A DNA stretch of 64,000 nt, taken from Sipunculus nudus. Its lineage: Eukaryota > Annelida > Sipuncula > Golfingiida > Sipunculidae. Under the pieces are notes generated by a model, which was given only the letters and a program-made list of their open reading frames with translations, ran no database searches and had not been told where the DNA came from. Positions 9,321 to 20,619 of this stretch are shown one piece after another. Each line of letters starts with the position of its first letter. Within the stretch, counting starts at the first letter, position 1. The DNA is taken from positions 61,510,917 to 61,574,916 of the forward strand of contig CM049319.1 in the NCBI GenBank assembly GCA_026874595.1, written 5' to 3'. The position numbers and the translations under genes are program-made.

Positions 9321-12300
9321 TTTTAGCTCAGCTGACTGAAAGTCATCTGAGCTATAGCGATCACTCTTTGTCCGTCGTCCGTCTGTCCGTCTGTCCGTCT
9401 GTCCGTCCGTTAACCAGGCACAAATCGTAACCGCTGGACCTAGAACCTTGTAACTTGGGATTCTGAGAGGTCCATAAAAAATCTCCTTGGAAACCAGAAA
9501 TTAGGTCTCTGTTACCCATATCCTTCGAGCTATGTGGCCCCAAAGTACCCCCCAGAAAAGTAAAAAATTTCATACAAAAACTTCAATATCTCATTAACTA
9601 CTTGACTGATGGTCATGATTTTTGGCATACATATTGATCATGAGATGTTACATCACTTCCTGCAGACTGGTGGCGCCACCTGTATTTTTCGATTTTTTAC
9701 GAATTTTTTCTCTATTTTTGAGACCTTTAAAAATGTGAACATCTGTTAACAAGGCACAAATCATAAAGACTGGACTTAGAATCTTAATTCTTGACACACT
9801 GAGAGGTCCATGAAAAATCTCCTTGGAAACCAGAAATTAGGTCTCTGTTACCCATATCCTTCGAGCTATGGGGCCCCAAAGTACCCCCCCCCAGAATAGT
9901 AAAAAATTTCATACAAAAACTTCAATATTTCAATAACTACATCACTGATGGTCTTCATTTTTGGCATACATATTGATCATGAGATGTTCGATCAGTTCCT
10001 GCAGACTGGTGGCGCCACCTGTACTGTTTGATTTTTTACGATTTTTTCCTCTATTTTTGAGACCTTTGAGGATGCTGTCATCTGTTAGTGTGGCACAAAT
10101 TATAACGTCTGGACCTAGAATCTTCATTTTCGACACACTGAGAGACCTATGAAAAGACTCCATGGAAACCAGAAATTAGGTCTCTGTTACCCATATCCTT
10201 CGAGCTATGGGGCCCAAAATTACCCCCCAGAATAGTCAAAAATTTCATACAAAAACTTCAATATCTCATTAACTACATCACTGATGGTCATGATTTTCGA
10301 CATACATATTGATCATGAGATGTTTCATCAGTTTGTGCAGACTGGTGGCGCCACCTGTATTTTTCAATGTTCACGAATTGTTTTCTCCATTTTTGAGACC
10401 TTTAAGGATGTAGTTATCTGTCAACAGGGTACAAATCGTAACGACTGGACCTAGAATCTTCGTTCTTGACACACAGGGAGACCCATGATAAGTCTCCATG
10501 GAAACCTGAAATTTGGTCTCTGTTACCCATATCCTTTGAGCTATGGCACTCCAAAGTACAGCTCAGAATAATGGAAAATTTGATACAAAAGCTAAAGTAT
10601 CTGAACAACTAATGCAGAGATAATTGTTTGCATGGATATTGATCATGGAGTGTTTCATAAGTTTCTGCAGACTGGTGGCACCACCTGTATTTGTTCGTTT
10701 TTTTTTACGAAATTTTTCAGTATTTTTGAGACCTTTAAAGATATGAACATCTGTTAACAGGGCACAAATCATAAAAACTGGACCAAGAATCTTCATTCTT
10801 GACACACAGGGAGACCCATGAAAAGTCTCCATGGAAACTTGAAATTAGGTCTCTGTTACCCATATTCTTTAAGCTGTATGGGTCCAAAATACACCCCCCC
10901 CCAGAATAATGGAAAATTTGATACAAAAACTGCAGTATTTCAATAACTACAACACTGATGGTCATGATTTTCGGCATACATATTGATCATGAGCTGTTCC
11001 ATCAGTTTCTGCAGACTGGGTGTGCCACCTCTATTTTTTTTCAAATTTTTACCAATTTTTTTCTTTTTTTTGAGACCTTTAAAGATGTGGTTATCTGTCA
11101 ACAGGGTACAAATCGCAACAACTGGACCTAGAATCTTCATTCTTGTCATGCAAGGAGGCCCATGAAAGGTGCCTGTGGAAACTTGAAATTAGGTCTCTGT
11201 TACCCATATCCTTCAAGCTATAGGACTCCGAAGTATCCCTCAGAATAATGGACAATTTGATACAAAAACTGAAGTATCTGAACAACTAATGCAGAGATCA
11301 CCATGATTTTTTGCATGGATATTGACCATTAAGTGTTTTTATTAGTTTCTGCAGACTGGTGGAGCCACCTGTATTTTTGTATCCGCCAAAACGAAGTTTT
11401 GCGGATACTATGTTTTTGACCGAGTTCCTCCACCGCGGCGGCGTTCATTTCCAGAGAGCTCCTCGGAGACTAATGGACCGATTTTTCCCAAACTTACACC
11501 TATTATCAGGTCACATGTGAACTGGTGCCTAACCAATTTGCGTTGACCTCTGACCTTTCCTCTCTATCCAGTGTCCATTTGTGGGTCTGTTTCCACTCAT
11601 AAACCCTCATATCTCGGGAACCGTTTGACTGATCAGGAAATAAAATTGATACAAATGTAGCCCTTGGATTGCTTTATAACATACACAAAAAATGGTGGCG
11701 CCACCTGTAACCATGTTTGCACAGTGTCCATCTGTTCATCTGCCTTGGGTTAAAATCACTCATATCTCTGCAGTGAATTGACTAATTCACCTGAAATTCG
11801 TCATGCGTATACATCCAGGATACCTTTCTTGATTTTATGACAGGTGGCGCCACCTACGTTCACGTTCACGCTGATGACATCCAAGCTTATATCTTGGGAA
11901 CCATTTGACCGATCAGGAAATAAAATTTATACAAATGAAGCCCTTTGATAGCTCTGTAACATACACAAAAAATGGTGGCGCCACCTGTAACAATGTTTGC
12001 ACAGCGTCTGTCTGTTAGTCTGCCGTGGCCTAAAATCACTCATTTCTCTGTAGTGGTTCGACATAACTGCCTAAAATTTTGCAGGTTTATACATCGTGGA
12101 CAGCTTTCTTGATTTTATGACAGGTGGCGCCACCTACATTCTAGTTAACGCTGCACACATCCAAGCTCATATCTCAGGAACCATTTGACCGATTGGGCCA
12201 AAATTGTGCATGTGTTTAGATCTCACATAGGTCTTTATCATACACAAAACTGGAGGGGTTACCTGCAAAGATTTTTGCACAGTGTTTGTCTGTTTGTCTG

Positions 12301-12745
12301 CCATGGGCAAAAATCGCTCATATACATGTAGTGGTTTGACTTTTCTGCCTAAAATTTTGCAGGTGTATACAACTTGGACAGCTTTCTGGATTTGTGGTAG
12401 GTGGCACAACCTACATACACATTTAGGCTGCAGACATCCATGCTAATATGCAACATACCTCACTCTATTTCCCCTTGCCACTCAATCCATGCCTCACTAT
12501 CCGATTTTGGCAGATACATGTAGTCACTTGTCGGTTACCCGTATTCTAGTTTTAAAAGTTTACACATTTTTCTCTATTTTTGAGATATATAAATACAGAC
12601 TAAATCTTGGCCTGTTGGTTAATCTGTTTGATGCTTCAGTTGAATGGGTATATACTACCATTCTATTGATAAAATTTCCTTTTGCGAATATCTTCCCAGT
12701 CAGCTGAGCGTCATGACCCATGGGTCACTTGTTTTATGTTGTATT
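9321..12745 (+). mobile_element. 338-bp-period repeat element with AGCTCAGCTGACT terminal hairpin
   Basis: The left end is a hairpin (AGCTCAGCTGACT-GAA-AGTCATCTGAGCT, about 9,327-9,355) followed by CCGT/CTGT microrepeats. Then come at least six imperfect units of about 338 bp. The anchor CTGCAGACTGGTGGCGCC falls near 9,660, 9,997, 10,336, 10,664, 11,007 and 11,348. The right end (12,700-12,735) is GTCAGCTGAGC, inverted relative to the left end, then TGACCCATGGGTCACTTG. A second element is nested at 11,376-12,523. No ORF with a known domain. The family recurs inverted at 45,440-47,640 and as relatives at 52,430-55,010 and 55,730-56,100. Confidence 0.75.
11376..12523 (+). mobile_element. nested element with GTATCCGC hairpin end
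   Basis: It begins with a near-perfect hairpin (GTATCCGCCAAAAC-GAA-GTTTTGCGGATAC). It contains about three diverged copies of a unit with GGTGGCGCCACCTG, 'GGAACC(A/G)TTTGACCGATCAGG' and 'CTTTCTTGATTTTATGACAGG'. It ends with CCGATTTTGGCAGATAC, inverted relative to the start. The host element resumes at about 12,565 (TCTCTATTTTTGAGA). Non-coding. Confidence 0.6.
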
Positions 12746-12759
12746 GCCCTCATCTGTAG

Positions 12760-12871
12760 CTAGAGGTCGTCCAGAGAGACCCAAACAATGGAGACTCTGT
12801 GGCAGAATACCTGGCCGCCAACTCTCAACTACCAGTGACGTTCCTCAACGGAATGGACCGAGTCGTACACC
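12760..12871 (+). CDS. RGM: RGM exon 4
   Basis: Acceptor TCATCTGTAG, donor CACC|GTTAGT (weaker than consensus). It reads LEVVQRDPNNGDSVAEYLAA then NSQLPVTFLNGMDRVVH, matching the RGM segment with 'LP.aF.dG'. It enters in phase 0 and leaves one base, which pairs with the two-base start of exon 5. Confidence 0.8.
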
Positions 12872-13019
12872 GTTAGTTTTTAATATTTAAATACCACACG
12901 ACCCCTTACATCCTGGAAGAATTACATGGATAAACGGTTTTTGCCTCTCATTCAGTGCCACGATCATATTTTACTTGTATACTTTAAATATGATAAGAGA
13001 AATTGAAAAAAATGTTTAC

Positions 13020-13175
13020 CTAGAAAAGCACTCAGAGAGCGCAGACCTCTGTCAAGGCAGCTCATTACCCCCCCCCCCCCATATGGCAATGTCAGAAATG
13101 TTTGATAAAGACAGTTGGACAATTGATTGTTACAGCATACTGACACTGTCTGCGCTCTCAGAGTGCTTTTTCTAG
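13020..13175. mobile_element. 156-bp MITE with ~27-bp terminal inverted repeats
   Basis: The left terminus CTAGAAAAGCACTCAGAGAG (continuing CGCAGAC) is the inverted complement of the right terminus GTCTGCGCTCTCAGAGTGCT (continuing TTTTCTAG), with two differences. The inside is non-coding with a C run at 13,069-13,081. It sits in RGM intron 4 without touching the splice sites. Confidence 0.75.
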
Positions 13176-13251
13176 TGGCTTATGTTTTTAATCCCTTGTA
13201 CACTTCTGAAGTTTAAATAAACGGTTAACGTATAATTTACCTTATCTTCAG

Positions 13252-13348
13252 CGGCTGGTGGTGAAGTTATGATCAGTGGATACAAGGACCACATGATGAA
13301 GATCACTCATGCACACAGTGGAACCATGGTCTTCATCAGCAGATTCAG
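13252..13348 (+). CDS. RGM: RGM exon 5
   Basis: Acceptor TTATCTTCAG, donor TTCAG|GTTTGT. It reads AGGEVMISGYKDHMMKITHA then HSGTMVFISRF, corresponding to the beta-strands before the 'RYLTFAVRMP' motif of vertebrate RGMs. Splice phases match exons 4 and 6. Confidence 0.8.
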
Positions 13349-13377
13349 GTTTGTTTGATTTAATAATAAAAGTACTA

Positions 13378-13612
13378 GTTGCCTCCTCCAGGACGGTATG
13401 CTTTTATCCGCATTCATTGTGTATGGTCCTGTGTTTGTTGACAACATAACCCACCCAATCATGAACGGAATCTCATGAAATTTTCAGGTCATATCGGTAG
13501 TGAGTCCATGAAGAATTAATAATATTTTGGCACATGATCCGGATTAAGGATCTACAAATAAGGCCACCCCACATGGCGGAGGCTTGCACTTATTAGAATG
13601 CAGATTTCTAGT
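13378..13612 (+). repeat. second copy of the TTAGAATGCAGATTTCTAGT repeat
   Basis: Colinear with 8,905-9,182: CTCCTCCAGGA start, AACATAACCCACCCAATCAT, CACATGATCCGGATTAAGGA, then GGCGGAGGCTTGCACTTATT at the end. It lies in RGM intron 5. Confidence 0.6.
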
Positions 13613-13898
13613 TATATACTATTTGTGACATTGTTTTGGGTAAATCTGTAAGACACCAAGAACTTCTTTTTCAACACCTACTACATGTGTACAGATTTTA
13701 TGTAGTATTTATATATATCCCATATTCGTTAACTGTATATGTGTATAATATATACTGCATGGTTTACCTGTGGTAGTCTGTAGTCGAAGTGTAGCTAAAG
13801 AGTAAGAGTGTCGCCTTTAATTTGTGTGATCATGAATAAGTTATTCTATCTAAAGGGCGTTTATATATATATATATCTGTCTGTTCGTCTCTATTCAG

Positions 13899-13999
13899 GG
13901 ACCGTTACCCGTTACTGCTGGTTCGAATGGCAAATAATTTCCTTAAGAGGTCGACTGGGTTACTGGTGGATGGGTGTTATGAAACAATTGACACAACAA
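13899..13999 (+). CDS. RGM: RGM exon 6
   Basis: Acceptor CTCTATTCAG, donor ACAA|GTGAGC. It reads RDRYPLLLVRMANNFLKRST then GLLVDGCYETIDTT, the equivalent of 'GRYLTFAVRMPEE…LYLCLRGC'. The phase is consistent with both neighbours. Confidence 0.82.
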
Positions 14000-14682
14000 G
14001 TGAGCCTGTTATTTAGATTATGTAAATAAACAACAAAATGTATATGCACCAGCAGAGAAAAAATCAGCCATTAAACACGTAATCATATGAGATTCTCAGA
14101 AAAAAATTTGAGTTATAAGAGTAGAGACCATATTTTGTGTCTAAAAATATAATTTGTGTCTGACTACGTTTGTATCTTTCAATCTATATATCTGTCAGTC
14201 CTGCCAGGAAATATTACCCTGAAATGTTGTAAAGTTATAGCACAATATGCTTACCTTAAGTTTGGTCACATGATATTTGTTGATTAATTGGATAAATATG
14301 TTGTCATGGTGATGGTTAAAATTTCATTTCTGAAACATCAATGGATCGTAATATGCTAGCTCCGAGATCTATATGGAAATTGGGCATGAAAGGAATAAAA
14401 ACATGATTTGTGTCTTGGTTTAATATCTTTTCAGGTCGAAAATGTGTAAAACAATAATTATAAAATTCTTGTACTGTGCAAATTTGATATTTCTTTAGAA
14501 AGGTATCTGTTCTTAGGTATATAAAAAGAGAATCCTTTTTTATGTATATGAGTCAGATCATATAATGACCTCGATTAAGGACAGTTTAAACAGCTACCAT
14601 GAATGAATGCTGGATACGATTGATCCTTATAGCAGATGTAAACCTTTGGTTACGTACCATACATTCACTGAATTTCCTGCAG
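14000..14682 (+). other. RGM intron 6
   Basis: AT-rich, no repeat family or coding motif recognised. Intron 7 (14,784-15,124) is similar and holds a (TG)n tract at 14,902-14,926. Confidence 0.5.
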
Positions 14683-14783
14683 GGTCTGTCAGCAAGAGAA
14701 GCACAGAGTGTAATCGGGTGTGTGGGAACAACGAATACACGCACTCTTGTCTGTACGACTGTCATGAGACCGGAGACCCAGAG
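14683..14783 (+). CDS. RGM: RGM exon 7
   Basis: Acceptor TTTCCTGCAG, donor GAG|GTATTA. It reads SVSKRSTECNRVCGNNEYTH then SCLYDCHETGDPE. The C…C…Y.HSC.YD…TGD pattern is the family's C-terminal signature. It ends in phase 0. Confidence 0.85.
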
Positions 14784-15124
14784 GTATTAAAAATTTATAC
14801 CTTTACATGAACCATACCACAATGCAGGTCAACATATATACGCTAAAATGGATCATATATCCAGTTGCTTATATAACAGTAATAAAAACAATGATTATTT
14901 ATGTGTGTGTGTGTGTGTGTGTGTGTGAAATAATGCCCTAAAGCTGCAGAGATTAAGTACGCAAGTACCTGAATAAGCAGAACTAGAAAAAAGGCGGTTA
15001 CAGTATATAGTTGTGCTGCCATCTGGTCTTCGGCCGTGACAAGATTCCCCTTTTGGTGTGTGACCAGCAGAGGAACTGGATTAAAGGGATTAGTGAATTT
15101 GTTCTGTTTCTCTTAGCGAACCAG

Positions 15125-15178
15125 AACAATATCTCCCTCTTTAACATCGCTGTCCTTGGTTCCTCTGATGTCGTCAAC
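15125..15178 (+). CDS. RGM: RGM exon 8 (18 codons)
   Basis: A micro-exon between acceptor GAACCAG and donor AAC|GTGAGA. It reads NNISLFNIAVLGSSDVVN, the counterpart of the vertebrate 'FTLAAYYALEDVKML' segment following TGD. Phase 0 on both sides. The next intron (15,179-19,719) has been expanded by a decayed gypsy copy. Confidence 0.75.
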
Positions 15179-17789
15179 GTGAGATTTCATTTGTTAATAA
15201 ATCGCGTTCACATATATCGTTCTTAGCTGGCGTCACAATTTGATTAGCTCCGGCCGCTGTCTGTTCATTGACTTGCCGTTAAGAGTCATCATAGGTGATA
15301 TTCCCGTCGTGGAGTGCGGTGTAACACGGTACTGCCTCAAGAAATGGTGTAATTCTTCCTTTCAGTTCCTCTTTTCAACTGTGACAGTACGAATGGCCTT
15401 GTTCAGCGTTCTCATAAAGCGTTCGTTCGTTAACAGTATTTCCCCACTGGGGAACGGTCCCAGAAGAGCAATTGAAAGTTTTTTCCATGGGGTATCAGGA
15501 AATGGTAATATTTGCACAGTATCTGGCTTTTCAGCGTCGTTGTTGGCTGCCTGACATGGAATACACATTTATACTGCTCATTCAACCATTTTGTCTAAGC
15601 CTGGAAACCACACCTTTTCTCGGATTAGACGCTTGGTCTTAACAATCCCTTGATGTCTGGCGTGAGCGAGCTGTACTGCATTATCTCTGAGTATTTTAGT
15701 GATTACCAAACAACTGCCCGTAGCATAGTTCTATGATGCACTACTAGTTCACTCGAAACATTTATGAAGCTGGTTAAATCTCTATCAGAGCTCCAATTTC
15801 CGTGTATATGGCTTTAGTCAGTTTTTCCATTAAAGGATCGGTCCGGGTAGCATCACGGATCTTCTAAAAAGACCTAGCGACAGGAACTGTGTTCTGACAC
15901 AGGTAGTGAACATACTATTCATCCATGTTCTCGTCTGGTATGATTTTTACTAGGGTGACGACTAAGATAGTCCGCAGGATTGTTTTCATCTCTTCCTGGT
16001 TGTAGACTAGTGTACACGAATAAGGCATCAGGCGTAAGTGCCACCTTTCAATTATGCCTGAAACTGGTCTGTTGTTGCAGAAAACTCCAAGAAGTGGCTT
16101 AGGGTCCGTCAACACTTTGAACTCAGCTCCAGAAAGATAGTTATGGAAATGCTCGTCTCCCTACTCAACAGCCAGCATTTCTCTTTCAGTCTGGCAGTAT
16201 CACGACTCCACTTTTGTTAGAGCCCTACTTACATAGCACACGACTTGTTTTTCCTGCGACAGAATTGCCCCAAGTCCGCTTTGATTGGCATAGACCAGTA
16301 TCTCTGTAGACTTCCTCGGGTCGAAGTAACTTAGGAAACGAAGATGGCTGAGCTCATGTTTGAGTTTTATCGAGGCTCGGCTCTTCGGATTCTCCCCATT
16401 GCCCATTTTGTGTCTTTTGTGTTTGATGCCTCAATGGCGCGGTGTTGCTCGCTTGATTGAGGATAAATTGTCCATATACTGTCCCATGCCATGAGCTTAC
16501 TTCACTGACATTTGAGGGTCGAGATGCGTCTTGCATGGCGTTCACTTTTCAATGATCTGCTCGGATTCCATTTGCACCAAAGTTATGCCCAAAGAAGTGG
16601 ACCTCTGTTTGGATGAATTGACATTTCAGTTTTATTGAGACGCATATTCCTCTCCTGTAGTCCCTCGAGCACATATGATAGGTTGTCGTCATGCTCTTGG
16701 CGAGTTTTGCCAAACACTATAAAGTCGTCTGACAGGATCATGCATCAAGGGATGTCTTGGGTAATTTCTGCTATCTCATTTTGAATTATTCAGCCGAACA
16801 GTTGATCACAAACATAAGTCTTATGTACTGATAGAGGCCTCTGGAAGTGGAGAATGTAGTGATTGAACGGCTCTCTGGTAAGAGTTCGCACTCGTAGTAT
16901 CCTGATGATAAATCAAGTTTACTGAACGTGGTTGAACCATTTCAATCACTATGTTAATCAGTTTATTAACCGTGGGCATGATATCTTTAGTACGGCGAAC
17001 AGCTTTATTGGTCTCACGTATGTCGATACGCAGTCTCGCCGAGTTGTTTTGTTTAGGAACTACCACAACTAGGCAAACCCATAGAGTTGGGCCTCCTTCA
17101 TTTTCGCTTATATCGAGCTAAAATAGTCTGTCAAGCTCTTTTTCTACGTCTTTTCGCACATAAAATGGTATCCTTTTATGAGGTTGGCTTCTCGGTGCCA
17201 CTGACTCAGTGCAAAGTTACTGTCTTTCCAGTGACTTCTGCTATCCCCTCGAAGAGCTCACTGTATTTGCTTATCAGTTCATTTTGTGTTTTGCTTCTTT
17301 ATCAATAGTGGCATTTTGTTTCAGAAACCGAAGCCACTGCGAGGTTTCCCCAGCTCAGTAGTGAACCTCCTGCATCTTTGACTATATAGCAGGTGGTCTT
17401 ACACTTTGCGAAATCAGAAACCCCTGTTGCATCAAATTTGCTAGATACAGGTTATGGTTTTTCCGAGTTATATAGGTACACACGAATATCTTTTTTTTTT
17501 TTCAAGATGTGGCATGCTCTGCATTTGTTCAAACATGGCACTGTCCAGTACATTAATACTTGCGCCGGAGCCTGTCATCATTTCGACTGTATTTCTACTA
17601 ATTTGTATTTTGAACTTTGAAGGAATTTTGTTTGTTGCATTGTCACAGATTGAAAAGAGCGGTACCTAATTTAAAACTGTGGTGTCCTCTGTGGTTACAG
17701 TGCTTACGGTTTGTCGCATTTGTCGATCATAAGGTCTTGACTGACATTCCCTCGCAAAGTGGTTAATCTTTCCACAACACATTCATTAA

Positions 17790-18810
17790 CTGTTAAAGGG
17801 ATGGCCATTTGGGTTTATCTCCTTGGTGAGGCCACTGACAGCTACAGTTATGTATAACTGACACACTACTTGTGTTTAATTGTTGCTCTATGCCCTTTGC
17901 TTGTGTCTCAGACATCTCGTTTGATTTTTCGAAGTCAATTAGCGATTACAGCGTGTGATCAGGGCCACTTAGTTCTTTGCGTCTGAGCTTGTTTGGTGTA
18001 CATTGTACAATCTATGTTTCTATTTTAAGATCTTGATCACCAAAATCACATGTTGATGCAAGTTGCTTTAGTCGCCTCATTGCCGCCCGGGGAGGTCTTG
18101 GATATTGCCGCCCTCCTTCAAAATAGATTTATATATGAAATGCGATCTAAATGATAAAATAACTCCTAAATTGATTTGGCTGCAAGATTGTTATCCTTCG
18201 CTTTACATAAAAGATTATGCAAATGATTATGCAGTTCATATTAACATTAAATCCTATAACCAGTGGTAAATCTAAAGACACAGAAATTTAGGTAGTGCTC
18301 AATATATTTACGATAGTGTTAAAGTTCGACTTTAACGTGTCTAGAGTATGGAAAACATGAAAAAGATAATTTCAGGTTGTTTCTGATTGTTTGAAAATGA
18401 TGGAAATTTGGGGAAATTTAGAGTTCAAGAGTGGAAATTCTTTATACATTCCAAGGAAAGAGCAACAGAATTTGTCATAAATTTTCGCGTAATGTGTAAA
18501 GCAGACACCCAACCACCAGGAAGGCTGTATTCCTGGTTAGTGCTCCCTAGGGATTCCTGTAAACGTAGACAGCCCTGAAATTCACGCCTTTGCATGACCG
18601 GGCAGATTATCGATGGCATTCTGATAATGCAAGACCAATGTTCTAATAAATGAATAACAACACATCTGGTTTTTTTTCTTATTGCGAAGCTTGCCTCTAT
18701 AGATTAGAGATCGTTCGCAAATCATTTGGTTGGTTCCGCTACCCAGTTTATAATTCCTGGAATACTTGAAATGGGACACACAGCCAAAATATACCAAACA
18801 TTTAGATTTT
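17790..18810. other. unrecognised AT-rich stretch within the decayed gypsy
   Basis: It lies between the zinc-knuckle remnant and the Gag remnant. It probably contains further Gag debris and an insertion. No motif was recognised. Confidence 0.4.
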
Positions 18811-19302
18811 CTAGCCAATCTTGAAAAAGTGCCCCTCCCTTAGGTACGCCACTGATGCCATAATTTCTTTACCCCTCTCTTGTTTGGCTTGTCGATATGC
18901 GAAAACATCGAACTCGTGGCAAGATAATGCGTTTAAAGCGGATATAAGCCTTGCCGGAATAAGTCTCTGGAGGGTCAGCATGGAGGTTCGGCTCTGTGTC
19001 TGGCAACGTGTCAAAGATGTCATAAACCGACGAACCTGCATAGTGCAATAGAAGAGCTATTTGCCGTTTGTCTTCACTGATATCCGTTGCAATTAACATA
19101 TTTTGGAAGCGAGAGACGTATTATGTTCAACGTACACCGACATCTTCAGCGTTAATGTCGAACGCCGGGAAGTTTTGGAGCGCCGCCATGTTTAGGTGGT
19201 TACTGACAGCGTGAGCAATCAATAAAATCAGTGTTACTCAAGTTTATGGGCGATGACAAGTTTCTAGGTGGCTTCCGCGTAATAGTTAACAATAGTCCGT
19301 AT

Positions 19303-19500
19303 CCTTCTTTCGCCAATGTAATGTTCTTTTATTCGTATAAAACTTAAGAACTCAGTATTATGTTCACAGACGTTCACTCGCGCTGCCAAAATAGCGACCT
19401 CCATAAATCACTCCGCCACATACAAACACATGTATCGAGTTGTAGCACGGACATAACGCATAACAAAGTAGTTCGCGGCTGGACACTACACCAACTTTTA
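19303..19500 (-). repeat. 5' LTR and primer site of the decayed gypsy element
   Basis: The minus strand reads TGGCGAAAGAAGG (19,315-19,303) beside an LTR terminus whose plus strand begins TGTAATGTTC at 19,317. AATAAAAG occurs on the minus strand just inside the terminus. The outer end is not resolved, and 19,500 is approximate. Confidence 0.45.
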
Positions 19501-19719
19501 GTCTTATGCTACCATTTTGCATGTGTTCCTGTTTGTAAATGGGTCAAATGGAAGAAATTATTGAGCAGTCCCTAGTTAATCCCATTTCCGCGGTCGGAGC
19601 GTTTTAAAATACTGAGTGATAATGAGTGTTAACAGGATTGTCTAAGAATGTATCAATATATATGATCAAACCTGCTTGTAGCAAATGTCTGTGTTAATCG
19701 TTATCCATTTATGTTACAG

Positions 19720-19829
19720 TTTGCAGGGCAAGCTATGGAAATTAAGGAGGTTGAGAGAGCGGCGGAGGAAGAGGACACCGACATGTCTGACGGCGGCCTT
19801 GACGGAAGTGGCCAACTCAGTGCTGCCCC
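19720..19829 (+). CDS. RGM: RGM exon 9, 5' part up to the insertion
   Basis: Acceptor TTATGTTACAG. It reads FAGQAMEIKEVERAAEEEDT then DMSDGGLDGSGQLSAAP before the MULE terminus at 19,830. In the occupied allele the frame runs on into the TIR (GWPKTRNGTEHG…) and stops about 36 codons later (19,936). The product would therefore lack the hydrophobic tail. The acidic, Gly/Ser-rich stretch just before the tail is a plausible GPI attachment region. Confidence 0.75.
19821..19829. repeat. 9-bp target site duplication, left copy
   Basis: TGCTGCCCC directly before the MULE terminus. It is identical to 28,823-28,831 and derives from RGM coding sequence (…SAAP…). Confidence 0.93.
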
Positions 19830-20114
19830 GGGCTGGCCTAAAACACGGAACGGAACGGAACACGGAACACGGAACAGGGGCCTAATTCACGGAACGGAAC
19901 GGAACCGGGTCGGGAAAAATGGTCAAACTATCTTATAATTAGATTAAACCTGACCATATTAGCATGAATTGAATATAAACCGAATATCTACGCATTGAAA
20001 GGACAAGTGAGACAAGTTATTAAGTAAATGTGATTTTAGGAGCCATACTTTCCTCCGTTCCGTGAGTCCGTTCCGTGAACCGATCATGTGCGGCAAAATA
20101 TAACGCCCGTTGTT
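19830..20114 (+). repeat. left terminal inverted repeat of the MULE
   Basis: It is inverted relative to 28,539-28,822. The outer ~90 bp is built from tandem CGGAAC / ACACGGAAC words. A second cluster in opposite orientation (CCGTTCCGTGAGTCCGTTCC) lies near the inner end (20,055-20,080). Such repeated words could serve as multiple transposase binding sites, which is inference. Confidence 0.93.
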
Positions 20115-20159
20115 GTCACATAGTAAAACCCGGAAAGACTCGGAAAAGTTCGGAATATT

Positions 20160-20190
<31 letters not shown>

Positions 20191-20619
20191 TTAAAAAACA
20201 GACACAAACAACTAACTATAAAAGAAACACATTAAATAAAAAGCCCAACAGTCCTATATATACGAATTTATAAAAAAAAAACCCTATCACATTAGAATAT
20301 ATGCAATATGGTTACCTTTAATCAGTGTTTCAAAGAGGCATGTCATGGTATGCGAATGTCTGTTTGGTTAACCAGTCCTTTGATGGGACTTTTTCAAAGG
20401 ACATGGTTGTGGATCAAGAGTTGTGTATACAACTCACTGAGCATATATTCCAGCCCCCATGAGTAGAAGGTGAGTACTGAGTACATGTCACTATACCCTG
20501 ACTTAGTATATATAGTCCTGAATCAGCCATTTCCCTCATAAGACTCTATGATCTTGATCGTATAGTCAGCTCTTCTTTTGAAACGCATTTATCAGATTTG
20601 TGTCTCAGTAAATCCGGTC
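20115..20619. promoter_or_regulatory. MULE subterminal region, probable promoter and 5' UTR of the transposase gene
   Basis: A (GA)n tract (20,158-20,186) and AT-rich sequence with TATATATACG (about 20,255). Non-coding. No firm transcription start could be placed. Confidence 0.35.

Larger units (their letters stand above)
15230..19500 (-). mobile_element. decayed Ty3/gypsy element inside the last RGM intron
   Basis: Minus-strand order: LTR start at 19,317; Gag with FPAFDI and IALLLHYAGSSVYDIFDTLP (19,190-18,850); zinc knuckle CCGKINHFAREC (about 17,780-17,740); RT fragment KQNNSARLRIDIRETNKAVR (about 17,050); RNase H region (SYFDPRKSTEILVYANQSGL, about 16,330); integrase fragments PDTPWKKLSIALLGPF and FLRQYRVTPHSTTGISPMM (15,550-15,250). 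Many stops and frameshifts, an apparent deletion in the integrase core, and no visible 3' LTR. It is a different lineage from the 1-3,683 element, with a different primer site and Gag. It has the orientation opposite to RGM. Confidence 0.85.

Noticed and set aside
9321-12745. Helitron
   Set aside because: There is a terminal hairpin, but the 3' end reads CTTG rather than CTRR and the ends are inverted copies of each other, which Helitrons lack.
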